A stretch of 20,931 nucleotides of DNA, taken from Gnetum montanum (taxonomy: Eukaryota > Streptophyta > Gnetopsida > Gnetales > Gnetaceae). A program made the translations under genes and the position numbers. The stretch is taken from contig MNCI01027317.1 in the NCBI GenBank assembly GCA_015680685.1, forward strand, positions 475,612 to 496,542. The letters run 5' to 3'. Position 1 is the stretch's first letter. Every line of letters starts with the position of its first letter. Below, piece by piece: positions 9,849 through 18,807 of the stretch. The notes under the pieces were generated by a model. It did no database searches, was not told the origin of the DNA, and was given only the letters and a program-made list of their open reading frames with translations.

Positions 9849-10396
9849 CTTCTTAAACCTGCATTTGCATAGAAAATTCATCCCGGGGCAACCGCTACAG
9901 CTGATGAAGCAGCACAGTTAACTCATCGGAATTCTGAATCATTGCACAGGTTTGTTGGCATCGCCGAATTTGTTAGTGCTGTTAAATTTGATTTCTGGGT
10001 CGGTTTTCTAAATTCTGCAGACCACGCATCTGGCTTCAGGTCGCCGCTTCACACCTATCTAAATTTCTGAGCCATGGAATGATCAGACGGCTATTCCCAC
10101 GTTAATTTCTGGGATATTTGTTATGATCGTTTGCTAATTTTATCCATGTTGGAATTTAATGCTAGAAGCATTTCAGATGAATTTGATCTGGGGTAGACGA
10201 GCTTGAGTGATTTGATTAGGGTTTTGTTTGGTAGCTTCTTTTTCTTTTCCCATTGTTCGGATTTGAATGATTTATGGATTCGAGCAATTAATGATTTGTG
10301 GGCTGGGGTAGTTTTGTTTCTGCAGGATTGGTTCTTGTGGATATTTTCATGGTCTGATCGGACGGAATAATTTGGGACAGGTATCAGAGAGGGGCG
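9849..10396 (+). promoter_or_regulatory. Presumed 5' leader with a leader intron
   Basis: This stretch has several out-of-frame ATGs (for example GCCATGG near 10072), so a leader intron is likely. Possible donors include CAG/GTTTGT at about 9949 and CAG/GTCGCC at about 10038. Possible acceptors are TTTCTGCAG ending at 10325 and GGGACAG ending at 10380. The T-rich part at 10200-10325 looks intronic. Exact exon limits cannot be fixed by eye. Confidence 0.35.
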
Positions 10397-12137
10397 ATGG
10401 CATTTGGGAATTTGAAATTAATGCATGATGGGTCTGTAAATGCAGTAAATGCTAAGAAGCTGCAGCAGGAAAGTGTAATAAAAGATGTTTCCTTGGTGGG
10501 GATTTCTCAGAGAGGGATTTTGGCACTGCCTACTGCTGCTCCTGCTGCTGCTGATGAAGAAGGGGAAAAATTACAGAGCAGTGGAAATAGTAATGGCAAT
10601 GACAGCAGCAAAGATGTGGGTCAGATGCAATTGTGGAATAGAGGAGCAGGGATGATAGAAGCTTCCAAGGTTTATGCTGCAGATATTAAGAGGAACTTGG
10701 CCCAGATCAAGGAAAGATTGATGGAGAAGATTTCTACAGTTCCTCTGCCTGCAGATGCTTTGGATAATCCTCGCCAGTCTGTGGAAATGATAGTGAAAGA
10801 TATGACTCATGCTGCTCAGGGTCTCACCAAGGATGCCTTCCAGCGCATCAAGGCCAGACTTGTAGAGTTACTGCCCTCGCTTTCTGCAAATCAGTCTGGG
10901 AAAGTAAGCATAGCATCCATTCTCGTTATTTCTGGATGTGTTTGTATTTTTAATAATTTTCTTTGGTGCCGTAAGCTTCTCACTGTTTGAAATCATTTTC
11001 AGTTCCATTTATCAGACTTTCCATCATGTTTTCTGGGTCTTGAGATTTTTTGCGCAAGTCAATTAATGTTTCCCTCTTGCCCCTGAAAGTGGCTTCATTT
11101 TCTTGGAAATCACATTTTCTTTTTTCTTTTCTGCTGTTGAAGCTTTCTGCATCTTTGTTGTTTGAAATCAGTAGTTTCTTTGATCTATAGAGCAATTTTC
11201 AAGTTCATGTTAGGATCAATATATATTTTCTTTCTCTGTTGCATTTTACTTCTTTCTTGTTCTAGAGATCTTCACGTTTGCATTGTCAATAACAGCAAGG
11301 GTCAATGCATTGTTTTTTTTTCTTGCTCTGTAAACGTTGCCCAGCTTTGCATGCTAATTGAAGACTAAGCCGTAACTAGAGGTGCTGAAGTAAGAGATCA
11401 TAACCTTTTCATCCTCACACATTTTACCAATTTTGCTAGTCCGTACACATGAATTGCAACAACCGCATGAAAATTTGCATATAATTGAAAAATAGCCTTG
11501 TAACTGAAAAAGACTGGCACTTCCACGTTACCCTCTGGGCAATGCCATTAATGTTTCAGATTGATCCCTTTAAAAACTTCCATTAATATCCCTTTTTCAA
11601 TTTTCAGAATTAATTCAGTATTGTGGGTTGCCTCTGGTTTTTAGGATGAGAAATCGATGGAATGTGCAGTATCTTCGCTAACTAATCTTTATGTTTGAAC
11701 TTCATCTCTTTTAAGTAGCGTTGTAATAAATTTCAGTTTCAGTTTCTACAGAGTTTCAACCATCCTACTATCGGTAAGCGTAAATAATTTGATACCTTGT
11801 TTTCAACTTCTTTTAACCAGTGTAGCTTATTTACACACATTTCCTTCTTGTTTTTGTTTTCTTTTCTTTTCAATTACCCTCATGCATGTTGTAATGACAA
11901 CTGATTTTTAAATATTTTTCCCAGATTGTTGATGAGGTGGAAAGGGAAGTTATGAGTATGGATAAGGCTTCTGAGCATCAAGATTCTGCTAAAATTGAAG
12001 ATAAACCATCGTTACAAGAATCCAACAAAGAAGAAATTCAACAGGAAGAGGCTAACACCTCATCAAAGCCGTCCTTCATGTCACCAACATCAGCATTTCA
12101 TTTTAAAAGGCCATTCCTTCTGCGATCTCGACTCTAA
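10397..12137 (+). CDS. Two-exon plant gene of unknown function (239 aa)
   Basis: The coding exons are 10397-10903 (169 codons) and 11925-12137 (70 codons plus TAA), joined in phase 0 across AAA/GTAAGC and CCCAG/ATTGTT. The start is the first ATG after a plausible leader, in context GGCGATGGC. The protein has no signal peptide or known domain that I recognise. Residues 1-45 are mixed, 46-80 an Ala/Ser/Asn/Asp-rich disordered stretch, about 84-113 and 128-160 two likely amphipathic helices (with motifs NLAQIKERLMEKI and GLTKDAFQRIKARLVELLP), 170-215 Glu/Lys-rich and probably disordered, and 224-239 a basic aromatic tail ending PFLLRSRL. The reading frame is clean while everything around it is riddled with stops, so it is probably a functional single-copy gene. 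It is flanked by transposon debris on both sides. A nuclear or RNA-related role could be guessed from the basic tail, but there is no real support for it. Confidence 0.8.
10904..11924 (+). other. Intron of the host gene (1021 bp)
   Basis: It begins GTAAGC and ends TTTTTCCCAG, with T-rich sequence throughout as in plant introns. No transposon was recognised inside. If retained, translation runs on 28 codons (to 10990) through a hydrophobic stretch before a TGA. The plus-strand ORF 11162-11368 and minus-strand ORF 10980-11195 inside it are chance frames. Confidence 0.8.
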
Positions 12138-12168
12138 CAAATGAGAATTTTTGTTGGTTTGTATAGAC

Positions 12169-12174
12169 AATAAA
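12169..12174 (+). terminator. Poly(A) signal AATAAA of the host gene
   Basis: AATAAA lies 32 bp after the stop codon, followed by GT/TG-rich and T-rich sequence. Further AATAAA-like motifs occur near 12506. Plants use loose signals, so the real cleavage site could be either. Confidence 0.45.
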
Positions 12175-12784
12175 GGCACACTGAAAACTGTCCTCTTCTG
12201 CAAACAGTTTCATGTGAAAATCTGGCCTGTAGTCACCATTGGGCAACTTACCATGGGGCGTTTTCTGAATGCTTTATAAAGAAATTTGTGAATGCACAAG
12301 TCTTTAATATTTGTAAGCAATTCATATTACGTAGGCATAATGAAGATTTTCTTCAAAGGCTGAAATCAATTCATTCGTGTTTCAATCTGTATTTACAATA
12401 GTAGAGCATTAATTAATAGTGCAAATCAGCGTTTAGAGCACTAGAATGCTCTGTCTTCTTGTATGTTTTAGTACTACCTCATAAACTCTGAGGCTTGAGG
12501 CATAAAATAAACAAAACTGCTAAAAGCAGAGACAAGAAAAATGTTTCAATAATATTAGAGAGTTCATATTGTAATTTTTAATTGGTCACCTGGATCACCT
12601 CAAGGCAACACAATAAAAATTCATCGCAATGTTGGAGGTAATTCATGACAATGTTGGTGATGATGCTGAAAATTTTTTAACTGTTGATTTTGTCTGCGTT
12701 AAAAGCATTGATGTGGAGCCTGCCTTAACAGACCCCAAAAGGACCCATTCCATAATCTTTTTAAGCAAATTAAGCTTAGAAAAC
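12175..12784. other. 3' flank of the host gene, no clear feature
   Basis: No gene is supported. Frames of 62-69 codons exist on both strands at 12629-12838. They overlap each other, extend into the LTR-like repeat and have no recognisable domain. 12600-12780 is less AT-rich than its surroundings and could be a relic of the copia-like element's interior next to its LTR. Confidence 0.3.
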
Positions 12785-13307
12785 AAGAATAACATAAGGA
12801 ATTGGAGAAAATTCTTCCTTTTATTAACCAACTCTTAAAATAAAGAAATACATTAAAGATAAGGAGTCAAGCTTAACTCAGACCTCTCCCAAGGATCTTA
12901 GAGGATACACATGTCCCCTCGCAATCCTTAATTACTCCCTCTTGAAACATAAGCTCAAGACAAAACACTTGTAAGAAATTATCTCAGCCTTTTTCAAGAG
13001 CTCTTACTTGCATCTCACTGAAATATTTACAATGTTCTAATACAAGTTCTCCCTCACTTCTACTCAACTTTCTTGACCCAAACTTAGGCCCTTGACACTT
13101 ATTTATACTTTCTTGAGGGATCTTTTGCCTTCTCAGATATTCAAAATTATAATTTAGTATCCATTGGAATCCATACAAAGATATCTCTCTGCTAGGAAAG
13201 ACATCTTGGCAAGGAGGAGATGTCTTTCTAGAATGCTACTAGTCTACATAGTAGACATCTTGGCTGGAAAGTAGACATCTTCCCGTGTTTTGCAAATTCA
13301 GTAGACA
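12785..13307 (-). mobile_element. Copia-like LTR, tandem copy 1
   Basis: On the minus strand it runs from TGTCTACTGAATTTGC (13307) to CCTTATGTTATTCTTG (about 12784). It carries a TATAAATA box at 13107-13100 and, about 275 bp on, GGTTAATAAAAGG, a likely poly(A) signal, the normal U3-R-U5 order. GTAGACATCTTGGC-type repeats fill the U3. No primer site or coding region adjoins. The copia assignment is only by general resemblance, and the 3' end does not show a canonical CA. The 64-codon minus ORF at 12984-13178 lies across the leader and is not a gene. Confidence 0.55.
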
Positions 13308-13840
13308 AAAAGAATAACACAAGGAATTGGAGAAAATTTTCTCTTTTATTAACCATCAAGAAATACATCAAAGATGAGGAGCCAAGATCAACTCAAAACT
13401 CTCCCAAGAATCTTGGATGTCACACATGTCCCTTTTCAACTCTCAATTACTCACTCTTAGAGCATAAGCTCATGACAAGGCACTTATAAGAGATTCTCTT
13501 AACCTCTCTCAAGTGTTGTGCCTTGCCTTTCACTCAAATGAATACAATGTTTTAGTACATGCTCTTCCTCACTTGTTCTCCACTCTCTTTAACTCTCTAG
13601 AGCTAAACTCAAGCCCTTATACTTATTTATATTTTCTTAAGTGACCTTTTTCCTTCCCTAACATTCAAAATTACAATTTGTTGTTTGTTGAAATCTATGC
13701 AAAAGTGTCTCTTTGCTAGGGAAGACATCTTGGCAAGGAGGAGACATCTTTCCAAAATGCTACTAGTCTACATAATAGACATCTTGCCTATAGAGTAGAT
13801 GTCTTCTAGTAAACATTTTGCAAATTTAGTAGATGTCTTT
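13308..13840 (-). mobile_element. Copia-like LTR, tandem copy 2
   Basis: Direct repeat of the preceding unit with a period of about 524 bp. AAGAATAACA(C/T)AAGGAATTGG begins at 12785 and 13310, and the TATAAATA boxes lie at 13107-13100 and 13631-13624. The two copies join head to tail with no internal sequence between them, the state expected from unequal recombination of a retroelement or from a dimeric LTR. They differ by many substitutions, so the event is old. Confidence 0.6.
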
Positions 13841-13859
13841 CAATGGATGTTAATAAATT

Positions 13860-14090
13860 AATGCACGAAGAAGGGAAATTAGTAAATTGATGTATATAAA
13901 ATTACATTTTTAATTACATTTTAGTTTAAAAAATGTTTAAGTATAAAAATTTATTGAATTCCTGAGTATTTTTCACCACAAGAATATATAGTCAAATTAG
14001 AACTCTATAACTAAGCATTACCCACTAGAATTGAACCCATGATTTAAAGCTTTCAAATCAAGAGTTTTACCACTAGGTTAACATCTCATT
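13860..14090 (-). mobile_element. Candidate tRNA-derived SINE
   Basis: The minus strand at 14083-14021 resembles a tRNA. It has an A-box-like CTAGTGGTAAAACTC (about 14075-14061), a TTTGAAA anticodon-loop-like stretch, and a B-box-like GGGTTCAATTCT (14038-14027). The order and spacing fit tRNA-Gln(TTG) best from memory. The acceptor arm does not pair well, so it is not a functional tRNA. AT-rich sequence of unknown origin follows for about 160 bp, as in the body of a plant SINE. Body and tail limits are guesses. Confidence 0.4.
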
Positions 14091-14329
14091 GTTAAAAAAT
14101 CATTTTATTGATACATCATATGAATTATAATTATCCACTACTTTAATGAATGATTATAACTTTTTCATTGAGCTTTCCTTCTTATTGCATATAAGCACTA
14201 AGGAGTAGTGTGTAGTGCTCATGCCTTATTATATAAGTATATGAGTATACATGTTAGACTCTATCATAATGTGTGGATAGACTAAATGAAATGATGAGGA
14301 CATCATCCTACCTATTTAATATAATTTTA

Positions 14330-15071
14330 ACTGTAGTGTAATGTAGAGGTTACTAGGGATCTATATTGTAAGGTTGGGCTTGATCTAGACATGAATTGAG
14401 CTTGATTTGTGCATGTTTTGAGATGTTACTGAGGTTGGATAGATTATTGCAAAAGACTACTACTCACAACCAGTCATAGCCAAGAATTGCAAGGGATTTT
14501 TGCTTGTAGCCACTTACAACTAGCTTTGGAAATTTAAAGATAAAAGAATTGAAGTTTAGAAGACTACTTACATTAGTAAAGAAAGAACTTTTGTGTTTTT
14601 GGCCATTTTTTATGGATTGCAAGGGACTGTTACTCACCACTAAAGTAGACTACAAGGAACTACTACTTGTAGCCACTTGTATCCATTAATTGTGAGGAAT
14701 TGCTTAACCACTCACAACCAAGGTACATTTGATTTTTAAAATAAATCGTAGTATGGAAAGGAAGTCCAACATGCAAAAAGGTTGCCCAACAGTTGAGGTG
14801 GGCCTATAAAAGACAGAAGCAACCAAATGTTAGGTGCTTCATCATTTCTTACTATGTCTTTCATTGAGAGGAATAGTGTAGGCACAAGGGAGGTGTCCTA
14901 TGCTATGTGAGGGCACTATGAACCTTAATTATAAGCATTATTCTTCTTGAGGGTTATGGAGAGTGAAGAGTTGTCATGATGTTATTCTAGTTCTTCGATG
15001 TTGTTACTTCTAAGTATTTGTACTCTACTTTTGACATTGAATAAAGTTTTATTTTCTTATCTAATTGAAAC
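14330..15071 (+). mobile_element. LTR-like segment with promoter and poly(A) signal
   Basis: TATAAAAG at 14815-14822 (in GGCCTATAAAAGACAG) is followed 225 bp later by GAATAAAG (AATAAA at 15040-15045) and T-rich sequence, the spacing of an LTR R region. Upstream U3-like sequence holds diverged repeats of a motif like ATTGCAAGGGA and CTTGTAGCCACTT (about 14488-14680). Candidate ends are TGTAGTG near 14332 and GAAACA near 15071, not confirmed by a target duplication or primer site. A stand-alone non-coding transcript is an alternative. Confidence 0.35.
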
Positions 15072-17253
15072 ATTTTGCTTGGGTTTTGCTTATTAAGTAA
15101 CCTTGGATTGTGGAATTCAAGGGAGCTCCTCATCACAAAATGGCTAGAGTAGCTAAGCTATATCACAAGTTGTTATCTTCCCAATCACACTCATAGTGGT
15201 TACACATTGTATGGTTACCTAGGATTGATGGAAATGATCATGATGTCAATTAGCCCTTATTACTAAATATAGAGAATTGCTAAAAGTAGAGATATTCCTA
15301 AACTAAAGCTAATTGTGAGTGTGAGTATAATAAAGACCTAAGTGCAATGAGTATTCACTCTAAACATACCACCATACTCCTAGATTTAGAGATTTACTGC
15401 TAAGAAACTAGATTAGTTTGCTATTAGGCATATGAAGTCAACTAGTTATTGGGCAACCAAGTTAACCATATTTAGTATTTGAGGTTCACTGTACTTATTT
15501 CGCTTTGCTAATAATGATAAAAAATGTAAATACAAAAAGTGTATAAAACTAACAATTTAATTACATAAAATTGAAGTACATGAAATGTAAAAATATTCTA
15601 AGTCAAACTAATGTCATGTGAAGAAGTGACACATGTTGTAGGAATTTAATCATTATCATCATTCAACAAAATGGCATTGGCTACATGAGTTCTTTTGCAC
15701 CATTCACCATTATGAAAATGAGATTTTTGTTTATTTGCAGTTTCTTCAAATCATCTTCAACTATTTTTTTTCTCATGTCTCCTTTGGTTTTCTTTTTGGT
15801 GGTTTTCCGAAAATAGTGATGTAGCAATCATTTTTTATAGGCTTATTATCTAACCCTTTTTGCACATGTCCAAACTAGCTCATCGTGACTATTACAAATA
15901 AAAAAATAAATATATAAATAAATAAAATACAAGAGTTTAGCTATAAATGACTAAAAGTGATGATTTCACTCATTGTGACTTGCATATTTACAGATTAAAT
16001 TTTTGGATTACATCGATACAAATGTGTTTACACATCCCAATGTATTAACGCATGTGTGTTAGTATCCTTGATGCATTAATATATTAATTAAAATAAAATA
16101 AAATTTCTCGATTTCTAAGACAAAGCCTATGTCAGTGTTTCTTGGTGAAACACTATATTAGCTTTAAGTTATTGACATAGGACATTTGATACTTCATCAA
16201 GTATAGTCTTTAATATTATGTTGGGCTTTAGATTACTCCTAGTTTTGGTTCTATCATTCTCCTTTTGAAAATTCATAATCTAAAGTACATAGGTTGGATG
16301 ATGTTCACACAAAGCCCTCCTCTTGAGAGTTAGTCTCTTCTTAAGCTACTCTAGTTGAGGGTACACAACTCTTTGTTGGAGGAAGGATTGACCTTATATT
16401 TGATCTTAGTCTTCATTATAATTTTTTTTTACTATTGCTTAGGGTCATATAAAGGTAGATAAAATTGATTTGTTATAATAGATATGATTGCTACACAAAT
16501 TGGTATAAGAATAGAATGCGTAGTAACAAGTTTTTTGTTTTCACAAAATCAATATTATAACTTTCTTTTTTCTTACCTTTTGGTCATAGCGGTTGGTTGC
16601 TTTTTCTAAAACTATACTTCATATTTTTTTTTTAACTATGACTTACACAGCTTGACATAGTACACTTGCTAAACTTAAAATTCTCTAAAGGGTTATCACG
16701 CATGACTTACAAGTCACAACATTTTATCCATTATGATTTCTTAAGTCTTTAACTAGTGATGCTTATGAACCATGATTGTATTTTATAACTTAATCATACT
16801 CTTTATGAATTCACGTTTAACGTAGAATAGAGTATGAATTATCATCTAATAAGTACATTTCTTTTTACATCTTATGACTTTCTCAAATGATGCTTTTCTT
16901 CAGCCACATTATCCTACAAGTGATTCTGTATTTATCCATCTCTTCATAGACCACTTTTACTCCTTATTTGTTAACTACATACATCTTTTTTTTTCTTCAT
17001 CCTTCTACATATATAGGTCTTCTTTTATTTCTTTGTCAACTATAAAAAAGAAATTCTTCTCCAATATACATCTTCATTTTACTCCATTTTTCTTCATGTT
17101 CACACACACTAACTTCCTTATCTAGGATACTTTGGTAACCACTTAAACTACTATACTTATTATGTGAATAGTCATGTCTACTCATGAATTCATAGTAAGA
17201 ATTATATTTCATTATAACATTATAGTTAACATATGTTATTCTAACTTCAAGAA
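15072..17253. other. Gene-free AT-rich stretch
   Basis: No coding frame, repeat family or RNA gene that I can support, apart from the small hairpin at 16126-16181. ORFs at 16874-17125 (plus) and 17036-17287 (minus) overlap each other, are rich in Phe/Ser/His/Tyr as T-rich DNA would give, and the second runs into an LTR. Confidence 0.5.
16126..16181. repeat. Nested inverted repeat (hairpin)
   Basis: Outer arms CCTATGTCA (16126-16134) and TGACATAGG (16173-16181) are perfectly complementary. Directly inside the left arm lies GTGTTTC (16135-16141), pairing with GAAACAC (16147-16153) across a 5-nt loop. The right side has a 19-nt bulge. No known element was recognised. Confidence 0.5.
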
Positions 17254-17748
17254 TGATGAACGGTGAGGTACCCCTATGCTCAACCATACGAATACGAGCA
17301 TTTCACGCATGATTTGGTCGAATTCCAAGGACTAAGTGCTTGTGCGCCCTTGTGGAACAAGGACAGGTTGGTTGATTATTGTCTTCTCAAGCTTACTTGT
17401 ATGTCACGATTGTATGGTTAAGTAAGCTTGAGGCATATGATTTTTATAGCTTTTATGTTTTTATGTCCTACGCTAGTAGGGAAGGAGAGAGGTAACTAAG
17501 TAACTAATTTAACTTAACTACTCATTAACTAAGTTCTAACTAATCCTAATACCAACATCCATTTCTACTTGNAGAAAAAAAATCTCAAGTGCTGCAAGGA
17601 TGAATCAAAGAGCTCATCTTTATTGCTGTACACAAGGTATGCTTAGGTACACAATGCTCGAATAAAGATCCATCCACACTTAGACCTCCTGCTATGGGCA
17701 CTTGAAAAATACTCTAACTTTCAAATAGACTACAAGAGTTTTGCTACT
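17254..17748 (-). mobile_element. LTR remnant of the gag-element family, inverse orientation
   Basis: It starts on the plus strand with TGATGAACGGTGAGGTACCC, matching the reverse-complemented 3' end of the family (compare 3593-3620). It continues with GAGGCATATGA, CGAATAAAGATCCATCC and a CAAGAGTTTTGCTACT segment that align to the solo LTR at 8168-8700 in the same order. It is cut off at 17748 where the plus-strand LTR starts, so its TATA and U3 part are missing or displaced. A single N lies inside at 17572. Confidence 0.7.
17572..17572. other. Ambiguous base N
   Basis: A single N lies between CTACTTG and AGAAAAAAAA inside the LTR remnant. It is likely an assembly join or an unresolved homopolymer. 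No flanking duplication was seen here. Confidence 0.9.
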
Positions 17749-17775
17749 TGATGAGACACATTTTGCATAGGCCGT

Positions 17776-17862
17776 GATATCGCGTCCACGACGATATTGC
17801 ATCCCCCGCGATATCATGTACGCGATATCACATCTTCCCTACGATATCACGTACGCGATATC
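17776..17862. promoter_or_regulatory. GATATC palindrome array in the U3 of the right LTR
   Basis: GATATC occurs at 17776, 17810, 17824, 17843 and 17857, and GATATT at 17793, within 87 bp. Most sit in larger partial palindromes such as GCGATATCGC. CATGTACGCGATATCAC and CACGTACGCGATATCGC form a 33-bp-period duplication. The array lies about 20 bp upstream of the degenerate TATA. It may bind GATA-type or other factors, which is inference. Confidence 0.5.
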
Positions 17863-18212
17863 GCAGTACGTCGTAATTTCTATAACTAAGATGTGGCTCT
17901 CCCTTGTACAAGGATATAGGAGTTAGAAGTAGCGAAGCTCTAGCAGTTTGATCCCTCTAGAGTTAGATTATTTTTGCATGTTTGTCCACAGTGTGGTGAA
18001 TGTAATTGTACGGTGTCTCTATTCAAGTGTGACGTACTTGGACACACACATGATTGGCAATAAAGATCAAGATTACTTCATCATTGTAGCATTCACTTTG
18101 TTATTTATTTTTTTGTTTATTTATTTAATGTTATTTATTGTTTTCTATCTCACCCTTAAACTCTTAGAACGCGGAACGAGTACGACTTGATTACGAGCAT
18201 TTAAGTGTGACT

Positions 18213-18337
18213 GCTTGGTAGCCCAGTGGTGTAGCTAGGATCTACGCTTGGTAACCCAGTGGCGTATCTGGGATCTACGCTTGGTAATCCCAGTGGTGTA
18301 CCTAGGATCTACGCTTGGTAAATCCCAATGGTAGTCG
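18213..18337 (+). repeat. 33-bp minisatellite in the right LTR, four copies
   Basis: Units begin at 18213, 18246, 18279 and 18313 (the last partial), built on GCTTGGTAACCCAGTGG, GTGTA, CTAGGATCTAC. It is located downstream of the presumed transcription start, so it would be part of the RNA leader. The left LTR has a more decayed version. The solo LTR and the 17254-17748 remnant lack it. Confidence 0.85.
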
Positions 18338-18677
18338 TGCATGAGGTCCAAGATGTGTACGGTTGATCAAGGAATCGGTTGCTTGTCGCACTTAGGCTAG
18401 ATTAGATTTCCTTATCTTTTCCTCCTAGCTTAGCGTAGTTAATATTCTTTTCCATTACCTTTAGGAGTAGCATAGATTAGGAACACATCATACACCTCAT
18501 CTGGACTAAACCATATGTGACAAATATAATACTAGTCTAGGTGGGAAGACAGTGAATTGCGACCTAAGGATAACTGTCTAGGTGCCATAACTAGTCCGTC
18601 TGCGGAGTTCGGCTGGATCGCGCATGCTACGCTTATTTCGTATGGTTGAGTGTATGGGTACCTCGACCACTCATCAT

Positions 18678-18695
18678 TAGTGTCGTTGCTGGGGA
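18678..18695 (+). other. Primer binding site (tRNA-Asp type), right gag element
   Basis: TAGTGTCGTTGCTGGGGA is 14 of 18 identical to the tRNA-Asp site TGGCGCCGTTGCCGGGGA, recalled for plant Ty3/gypsy elements. It sits two positions after the LTR end. All four differences are C-to-T or G-to-A. Confidence 0.75.
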
Positions 18696-18807
18696 TGGTG
18701 CTAGTTATCTAGATTAGTTATATCATACAAGGTTGCTGTAAAGAACTTAACGATATATCTTTCAGAAAATACTAATTATAAAAAGTCACATAAATTCACA
18801 CACAACA

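Larger units (their letters stand above)
17749..18676 (+). mobile_element. 5' LTR of the right gag element (928 bp)
   Basis: The ends are TGATGAG (17749) and CTCATCA (18676). The start TGATGAG, then ATTTTG, then GATATC closely parallels the start of the left LTR. The 3' 300 bp match the reverse complement of 3593-3900. Order: GATATC array, a degenerate TATA (TATAACTAAG at 17881), a leader, the 33-bp repeat array, the U5-like 3' part, then the primer site two bases on. It butts against an older LTR of the same family in inverse orientation, consistent with insertion into it. The plus ORF at 17948-18190 inside it is spurious. Confidence 0.8.

Noticed and set aside
12629-12838. Overlapping 62-69-codon ORFs on both strands
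   Set aside because: They overlap one another, run into the copia-like LTR and have no recognisable domain.
17948-18190. 80-codon plus-strand ORF with a hydrophobic stretch
   Set aside because: Lies in the transcribed part of an LTR. The hydrophobic run comes from T-rich DNA, and the left LTR does not keep the frame.
18213-18337. tRNA genes or Pol III promoter in the 33-bp repeat
   Set aside because: TAGCCCAGTGG resembles an A box, but there is no B box at the right distance and no clover-leaf pairing.
18213-18337. CRISPR array
   Set aside because: Units are contiguous without unique spacers, and the setting is a plant LTR.
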